A stretch of 64,000 bases of DNA from Dioszegia crocea (Eukaryota > Basidiomycota > Tremellomycetes > Tremellales > Bulleribasidiaceae). Location of the stretch: the NCBI GenBank assembly GCA_001600615.1, contig BCKK01000001.1, positions 3,105,826-3,169,825 on the forward strand, written 5' to 3'. Position 1 is the first letter of the stretch. Each line of letters starts with the position of its first letter. The translations under genes and the position numbers were made by a program. Shown here in pieces: positions 56,846-64,000 of this stretch. The notes below the pieces were generated by a model that was not told where the DNA came from, did no database searches, and was given only the letters and a program-made list of their open reading frames with translations.

Positions 56846-59800
56846 ATGGCCCCACCCAAGCGTAAGAAGACAGGGGCGGGCGAGACGAGAAGTCAACCCC
56901 ACCGGCGCGCGATAATGGGCTCAAGCGCGTCTCGGCCCGCCGTCACGCCGCTCCTGTCCTCCACCGCCTCGACCTCGGGGTCAAGCTCGAGAGTTGGTCC
57001 CGGGTCGATGGCGCCTCCCGATGCGAAGGAGAAGATCAAGATCTCGCGCCAGAGCTTCAGCTGTGCGGAATGTAAACGGTAAGTCCTCGCCCATCTCCGT
57101 CTGGGTCAGGGTGGGCAGATGAAACATGCCGAAATCGCCGTGTTTGGAAATCCGCCGAGGTGGTTGGGTGGCGGAAGGTTGTTGTTTGGGTGTGTTGCTC
57201 ATACGATCAGATTGAAGTTGAAATGCTCAAGGACCTGGCCATGCGAATCTTGTAAGTAACGTCAAGGGTAGGAGAGATACATGCTGAGACCCAGGCGATA
57301 AGAGAGGATGTGCGCAGATCTGCCCAAATGGCACAATCAGGACGGGTAAAGGCAAGCGCCTGATTTTAGCAGATACAGAAGAGGTATGTCTAGTTTGAAG
57401 CAATGCTGACCACTCAGCTACACCAACGTATCTCCACACTCGAAGTCGCACTAGCGCAGTCACAAGCTCAGACTTCCAACGAACCCCACCCTCTCCTCGC
57501 TGAGGCGTACCTCTTTTCCCCCATAGAGGCACCGCTACCTCGTCCCTCCGTTACCAACCCGGCAGAGCAAGACCTCGTGGCTAAGCAAGAAGCCGTCTCG
57601 CCGGCTTTTGGAGCCAGGTCCGTTCCTCGGGATAAAGAGGATGTGGTCGACTCAGCTTTTGGGACATTGACGCTGGGCCGGGCTGGTCAAGCGAGCTTTG
57701 TGGGCAGTTTCGCAGGGAGCGAATATCTCCGTGCAGGGACAGGGGATGGGCGGGAGGAGGTGGCAGGATCGGGTTTACGGGCGGGACGGAATGGCCGAGG
57801 GGTCATCTCAGGATTGAATACTCCACCATCTACCGCTGCTGTCCTAGGCGACGGATTCGACATTCGACTCCTCTCTCCACGATCCGGTCCACCCGCGCCG
57901 GGGTTTAGGATCGGGGGATATCCAGACGACAGGGATGCGGATGTTGATGAGCTCAGAAGGGAGCTGCCGGACTGGGAGAGAGAGGGTAGAGATTTGGTAC
58001 AGGTGTACTGGGACAATGTATCCGTAATGTCAGTTCCTTCTAGCTTCAGATAGTCAATCAAGCTGATTTACTTAGGCATCAAATCATACCTCAGCACATC
58101 TTCGAATCGCAGTATATCCAACAGGCATACACTGTCAATTTCAATATCCACCCACACAAGCTGGCGGTGGTGTTCCTGGTCATGGCCGCAGGGGTGATTT
58201 TTGACCTACACCGACCGCCATGTATGTCACACGCATCTTCTTCCAGGGCGGGGCTGACTTTCAGTTGATGAGCGCGGCGCGGAGCTATTTGCGCTTGGTC
58301 AATCTTGCCTCAGTGCTGTGGGCCTAGAACACGCTACTCTATCTACAATCAGAGCACTTCTCTTATCCGGAACGTTCGTCTTGAACGATAGGCGTAAGTT
58401 GATCATCATCAAATCGCTGGCGGAGCTGATAGTCAGACGGTAGTGGAGCAGAAATTTACTGGCCTGTATTGGGCACAACCATCAAAGTGGCGTATAGTGT
58501 GAGTCTAGTCAAGGCTTGCATGTATCAGAGGCTGATGTTCAGCTTGGACTCCATCGCGATGGCTCGTCATTCGGCCTATCTACCCAGGAGACGGAAGAGC
58601 GAAGATTGGTATGGTGGGAGCTGGTCTCCTCTGCCAGGCTCCAAGCTACTTGCTTTGCTCGCCCTGCGGGCATTTCGGGCCGAGACACGGATACCCAGAT
58701 GCCCGAGGCGCATGAGTGCGATTCGGATAATTGTGAGTTTTGTGCAATCCTCGCCGAGATAGAAGCTGACATGCAGATCATCATACCAAGTATCGACTCG
58801 TCGAGCTTATGGAGAAGGTCAACAAGGTGCAAACGCAGGTCGCGCCTGTCCCGTATTCCCTAGTCAAGTCTCTCGATGCGGAGCTGGTAGAGTGTACGTT
58901 CAGTCCCAGGATTGCATATGCCGAGCTGATGAGACAGTCAAAAAGACCTTTCCGGATACCCTTCTTCCTGCAACCCCCATGTCCGTTCTCCCATCCGATT
59001 CCACCCTTTCCCCACATCTCATCTTTCATCGCCTCACCATTCGACTCCTCCTCGCTTCCAACCGCCTCCTTCTCTCCCGGCCATTCTTCTCTAAAGCACT
59101 GGCGGAGAATCCAGAAGATCCCAGTTTCTGCGATCACGGCGAGTCGTTCGAGGCGCTCTTTGAGGCCGCTCAAGAGATCATCCAGGTCGTACAGCACCTG
59201 ATGGTCTACCATCCAAGCTTGGTGGCCAGGTGGTGGACTTATTGGTTCCATGCCTTCAGCTCTGCTTGTTGCTTGTGAGTATTTCGGCCTAACATCGTGG
59301 ATATGGCTGATCTGACAGTGCCGCCATTGCCATTCGGGCGCCTAAATCCGCCTTTGCCGCTCCAGCCTATGACGGCCTCATCGCGGTATTTGACCTGGCC
59401 ACTGCAACTCCTCCAGGCTGTCGGGCCAAGAAGGGCCTGCCCGTACTCGTCCGTCTTCAAAAGCGGGCCCAGGATAGCATGCGCAAAGCTGGACGACATG
59501 GCGCTCTCAATGCCTCATTCTTGCCCAACCGACCTGGCCGACTGGCGCCGTATATCCCCTCATCTGGGGCCATTCGGCGCGAGCTGCAAGGGGAAGGGGA
59601 GGATGACGATCTGGGACATTTGTCAGGGCGGAGCAAGTTGAAGAGGGTCAAGGAGAGCCATGTTCGATCGAACGCTGCTGAGAGCGGCGGCAAAGGGGCC
59701 GAGAGGTACAACGAGGGGTCGACGTCCGGTCAGCAGTACGCGGGGTACAGTCCCACCCCACAGGCTGGTCCCAGCGACTACAGCACCATCAATCCCGGGG

Positions 59801-60453
59801 CATACGGTGTAGCCCGAGGAAAAAGGTCCCGAGCGGGAACGGGGACATACCAAGATTTCATGGTCAGCCCTTCATCCGTTATCAGCGCCGCTACCACCCT
59901 CGCGGAACGACCTTGGGATGGGGTCGTCCCTCCTCCTCCTGCACACGTTGTCGAGGTACCCGTTACATCCGGGACGGGCAGTCTGATGGCGGATGGGATG
60001 ACAGGCGGAGGGTTTTCAGCAGGGATGTACGATTACGGCGGACAATCCATGGTCGAGACTTTCCCTACCCTCATGTCCGGGCCGACATACCCACAACACT
60101 ACCCCCAGCATCAGCCAAGCTTCCATCATGGCCACAACACAGTCTGGTCGCCGCCCGGGACGACATCGAGCTTATCGTCGGCGTACTATCCGGCGACCAT
60201 CAACCCGTTGAACGCAGGAGCGGGTGGCGGGTTTGGATTCGCTCCCATGCCCGGTAGCCTATCGTCGGGTCTTACGCAGGCGTACGAAAGCCAACTTGGG
60301 CAGATGGAGTATGGTCAGGGACAGAATTATGATCTAGGGATTGATATGGATATGGGCATGGCTCTGGGATTCGGGGAGGGGATGGCGGGTGAAATGAGTA
60401 GTGGGGCGTGGGATTGGGAGAATCTGATCAATGGGACTGGAGCGTATGCTTAG
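56846..60453 (+). CDS. Zn2Cys6 fungal transcription factor with Fungal_trans domain, 1029 aa
   Basis: Exons 56846-57078, 57211-57251, 57295-57383, 57418-58028, 58076-58221, 58265-58393, 58437-58498, 58543-58732, 58777-58893, 58938-59274, 59319-60453. The binuclear cluster is at about residues 72-101: CAECKRLKLKC, then CESC and CDKRGCAQIC after two introns, six spaced cysteines as expected, followed by KGKRLILADTEELHQRISTLE, a linker and short coiled coil. The middle homology region (about 320-680) includes LGLHRDGSSFGLSTQETEERRLVWWELV, typical of the Fungal_trans family, and FHAFSSA. The Gly/Tyr/Met-rich tail (about 780-1029) may be an activation domain. The regulon cannot be inferred from the window. 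Confidence 0.93.
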
Positions 60454-61989
60454 ATTAGACCGATATGGGTAAGATCCGCAGCCTTTGTAAGGATACCTTG
60501 CCATCTAGAGATGGTCGACGATGTATGAGATGTGAAACTGGCGCGACTGTTTTCAATCGTGGTAATTACGGCATATCCAGGGTCAATTCAGGGTCTACAC
60601 CTTTGTAAAACGTGTCGGAGCGGCGTCGGGTTCGGCGGCTTCAACCGGCCTAAGATCTACTGCAAACCTCGACGAGTTTCAGGTTTCCTCGCCCCGTATC
60701 ACCCAGTCATACTCCACCTACACTTTACTCATATACATCATAGTCCCCTGTCTGATCATTCTATCGTATAGCCACAGTCAACTTTAGCCCAGTAGTGTAG
60801 TTCCATTACTTTTGGTCAACTCTAGACATTGATATCGACCGAGGAAAGCCCGGAATTTGGAAGAAGGGATAACGACGACGAGGCTGGACATTCCCAGTGT
60901 CAATTACTACAGTGAGTGTCTGTGTGATCTGCAGGTGGTGTGTTGTACTCTGTTGGGATAGAGAAAGACTCGAGCAAGCCAAGTTGGCCCGCGTGTACTC
61001 TATCGTGGAATCTTGCCTTCCCTTTATCCCCTTCTCCCAGATCATTCTTTTCTGATCACCGGACGATTTACATCTTTAGTCACGTCCCGTTCCGCACAGT
61101 AACTCTTGGCTACTACGCTAGCGTTACCCCTCCCACGTATATGTGCAAACGCTGATATTCTTCAGACGACACACCGCTTAGAAAACGCCCCCACAAGCCT
61201 GAGGTTTCGGGCCCCGCTGAACCTGGTAAGTCCTGGTTCTTTCCCATTTACCCGCGACCCCTTCGTCCTGTGTCTACCTTCATTCCCCTCACATCCTCGT
61301 TCACCCCTCTCACAGTCCATCGCGACTTCATACATACCCAATCCTTGTTTCCTCCCTGATCGGGCGACCGAAGGTGGAGGTTGCTCCACCCGGATCAGTC
61401 AAGCCTGGCATCTTTCTTTCCCATCTCTTCACTTCTTCGCCCTACTACTTCCTCTTCTCTCCCTCATCACTACACTATGACCCACCCCTCTTTCAACTCT
61501 CTACATGTTGTGATGCTTGGCGGCGCGCCCTGGCGAGGGAAAGGACGTGCGACGGATGTCATCCACACAGCCGTGTGCATTGACCTAATTACGTTCAATA
61601 CGCCTTCCCATCCCTTCTCACTCATTCTTCCTTCTTCCTTACCCATCCCCTACTCCTACTCTCAACACGCACCCCTCCTCACCTTCCCACACCCCTTCCC
61701 ACCACCCATAACCCTTACAGGTGATCGGTGCCGAGGCTGGATTTCTCCCCCTTTTCTTACCCGATCGGGCAATTCTTACCGCGTTTATCTTGCCACCCCC
61801 GTGTCTCTGATTTCTGCCATTTTGCGGGGTTACCCCACATTCTGCCTCCACTTTGAGGGCATCCTTTACGTAAATCCACCCGCCTCCATTCTCTACCTCA
61901 ATCTTGTTATCCACCCCCTCCTTCAGCATACACAATAAGCAGTGCACTAACACCATACAGTCAAGGGAGACTCGCCGTATTGCATCGCG
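60454..61989. other. Long 1.5-kb upstream region of the Sds3-type gene
   Basis: No coding frame with splice support. 61259-61720 is a pyrimidine-rich (CT) plus strand, often seen in fungal promoters and leaders. Possible leader introns: a GTAAGT near 61226 and several acceptors, such as CCATACAG before 61961. Probably promoter plus a spliced 5'-UTR. Confidence 0.45.
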
Positions 61990-64000
61990 ATGTCTCTATC
62001 CGGCGTAGCATTTCCCGAACCTGCACCAAGCTATGGGCTGCCCGCACGCACCGAAAGGGAGACATCGCCAGTCCCTGCGAGGGGCACCGCTCGGAGCAGG
62101 CAACAGGCAAAACGGCCCGTCTACATAGACGAGCAAGTCTCAGCTTCCGCATCTGCCGCATCGTCCACTACCGCACGTGCAAGCTATCCGCGCAACGCCC
62201 GTACCCGGCCATCTCCTGCACCGACCGCTGCCAGTGCCTCATCCAGCCTCACCACTCGGTCCCGCAGATCACGCAACTCCGCTGGACAAAGCCAAAATGG
62301 CCTCTCACCCGAGAAGATCTCCCAGCTTACAAATGGTGGCCTATCAGCGTCCTCCACTCCCCCTCCACAACCCATACCGACCCAGACCTACACGCGGAAA
62401 TCGATATCGGCCGCATCCGACGATACAACTTCCATCCCCGAGGTGGCGGACAAGGACGTGAAGAAGCGCCGAACCACTGCTCCATCGAGCAACCACAAGC
62501 AGGTTATCGCCTTCGATGGTGGGAAGGAGATGGAAAAGGGCGAGCGGGCGTCGGACTTGGAGTCCAGGCAGGTCAGCAATGGGAGCTCGACTCCTGCTCA
62601 GCCTAGGATCCGCCTCACGTTTGGGATCAAGCGAGTGGTAGTGGGAGAGGGCAAGACAGAGGAAAAGCTCGCTGGAGGGCTTGGGGGTCAGACCCGGGCA
62701 GATGGCGAGGATCAGATGGGATCAGTCGACGAGGGAGACGACAGCGAGGAGGAGGAGGAGGAGGAGGAGGTGATGGCGAGGAGTGAGGATGAGGAGTCTG
62801 GCGATGAGAAGCAGGGCTCAGTTGCACGACAGGAGCTTGGAAATGGCAGTGCGCAGGATCTGGCGGAGGTCGTTCTCGACGCACCCAAACCGAAGCCTTT
62901 GGTTTCCATCACCGGTACCGAACGACCAAGTTCCATAGGAGACTCGAATGAGGATGCGGTGCGCTCGATCGGCGAAGCACCAGGCGATCTCACCGAGGCG
63001 CACATTCGCAGTCGATCGAACTCACCAGACGCCCCTGTCTTCCGTCATCCCGGTGTCCGAAGCACGTACGAGGACAGGGAGGATGGTGAGCCGTCGACGA
63101 AGCGACAACGAACCACTCTGTCCCCGTTGACTGAACCGGATGACGAGCGGATGGACACAGAGGCACTGTCCGACAAGGCTGCGAAGGCCTTAGCACTGAA
63201 GGAGTCGAGGCGCGCGCCGAGAAAGAAGCGGAAGTGGTTGAAGAAGGGTCAAAGTGAGTCAAATGTCATTCTTGTAAGATTTAAGCTGACTGTCAGTCGA
63301 CCCTGATGATGAAGCGGCTGTTGCGAGGCAGAGAGAGAGGCACACAATGATTGATCAGTGAGTGCTTTTTCCCAATAGAGTGGAGACGTAACTGACTCGC
63401 GTCAGAGCTCTTGAGGACCTTGATCGGCAGTATGAAATGGTAGAGAATGGAACGCACGCCCAGTTGATCGAGATGTTGGATGAGCTGGAGAAGAGGCGAG
63501 ATTTGCAATTGGAGAGATTGGATGCACGACACCGGTGGGTCTTATTACTCGGGAGTATATCTTGTGCTGACCTCTCAGGGCAACTCGGGATGAGCTTGCA
63601 GTCACGGCGAATCGCGAAGATCGAGGTCATATGGAGGAATGGCAGGTGCGTCTTTCCCCCCTGAATTTCGACCCAGCTGACGTCCAGACCAAAATCCTCG
63701 CCATGCAAGACACAGTGTCGAGCGAGATCGAGACCAAGATCCGCCTTGTGGATATGGAGAAGAACATGTTCAAACGACAAGCCGGCGATTTCACCCTCGT
63801 CCGGTCCGGATGGGGCGGTGGAGGCTGGATGACATACGACAAACACCTCATGAGCAAGAAGAATCTCCCTCTCGTCCCTACATTCCTCAATGGCGCTGTC
63901 CGACAGCGAAGGGATATCAGCATCCGGCCTTCAATGCTTGATCCTGATAGTATCGCGGATGACCTCGCCATTTACGGCGTGCGTCAACCCAAGCCACGGG
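61990..64000 (+). CDS. SDS3: Sds3/Dep1-type subunit of the Rpd3L histone deacetylase complex, 3' end outside window
   Basis: Exons 61990-63253, 63297-63357, 63406-63534, 63579-63645, 63688 to the end. N-terminal 420 residues are disordered, with Glu-rich runs (62745-62770) and a basic end RRAPRKKRKWLKKGQ. The Sds3-like region follows from about residue 440: LEDLDRQYEMVENGTHAQLI, MLDELEKRRDLQLERLDARHR, ATRDELAVTANREDRGHMEEW, TKILAMQDTVSSEIETKIRL, a helical pattern used for Sin3/Rpd3L assembly. The frame is still open at base 64000; a GTGCGT near 63978 could be the next donor. Sds3 versus Dep1 cannot be separated with confidence. Confidence 0.82.

Noticed and set aside
1..64000. CRISPR arrays, transposase or reverse-transcriptase ORFs, viral genes
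   Set aside because: None seen; no regularly spaced repeats and no characteristic motifs in any frame.

Overview
The window is nuclear DNA of a basidiomycete, most likely a tremellomycete yeast (Cryptococcus/Kwoniella/Saitozyma-like). The evidence is gene-dense DNA with genes on both strands, many very short introns (often 32-60 nt) with GTGAGT/GTAAGT donors, CTGAC/CTGAT/CTAAC branch points 5-15 nt before the acceptor, and several microexons. Typical fungal families are present: NADH-GOGAT, Zn2Cys6 factor, Rpd3L subunits, Dcr2 phosphatase, Bem3-type RhoGAP. The species assignment is inference. All exon coordinates were worked out by hand from splice signals and frame; almost every multi-exon model sums to a multiple of three.

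Layout. 1-9.6 kb: 3' part of glutamate synthase GLT1 (+), a 67-aa basic protein (-), a Pep7/Vac1-type FYVE protein (+) and an OXLD1-type mitochondrial protein (-). 9.8-15 kb: homoserine dehydrogenase HOM6 (+), sideroflexin (-), a BolA protein (+), a prenylated UBL3/MUB-type ubiquitin-like protein (-). 15-21 kb: an APC amino-acid/GABA-type permease with an apparent 1-nt exon (-), a short-chain dehydrogenase (-), a SIR2/SIRT1-class sirtuin (-). 21-26 kb: an unrecognised 742-aa protein (+), a DUF4336-like protein (+), a C2H2 protein (-). 26.2-28.9 kb: protein-gene-poor, with an intron-bearing tRNA-Arg(CCG) and an imperfect duplication. 28.9-33 kb: an unrecognised 233-aa protein (+), IDH1 (-), a METTL2/Trm140-type tRNA m3C methyltransferase (+). 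33-45 kb: an Rxt3 HDAC-complex subunit (+), an MFSD1-like MFS transporter (-), an F-box-like protein (+), a Bem3-type PX-PH-RhoGAP (+). 45-53.5 kb: two unrecognised, probably nuclear proteins (624 and 1969 aa, -). 53.9-64 kb: Dcr2-type phosphatase (+), a 1029-aa Zn2Cys6 factor (+), and the start of an Sds3-type subunit (+, runs off the end).

There is no operon-like logic, but several themes recur. Nitrogen/amino-acid metabolism: GLT1, HOM6, permease, Zn2Cys6 factor of unknown target. Mitochondrial proteins: OXLD1, sideroflexin, BolA, IDH1, possibly Trm140. Chromatin deacetylation: Sir2 plus the Rpd3L subunits Rxt3 and Sds3. Many neighbours are head-to-head and share promoters of about 170-750 bp. 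The most unusual signals are in splicing: a 1-nt exon, a 7-nt exon, clustered 14/15/18-nt exons, a GC-AG intron and a stop-free 33-nt intron. I saw no transposon ORFs, CRISPR, plasmid or viral genes.
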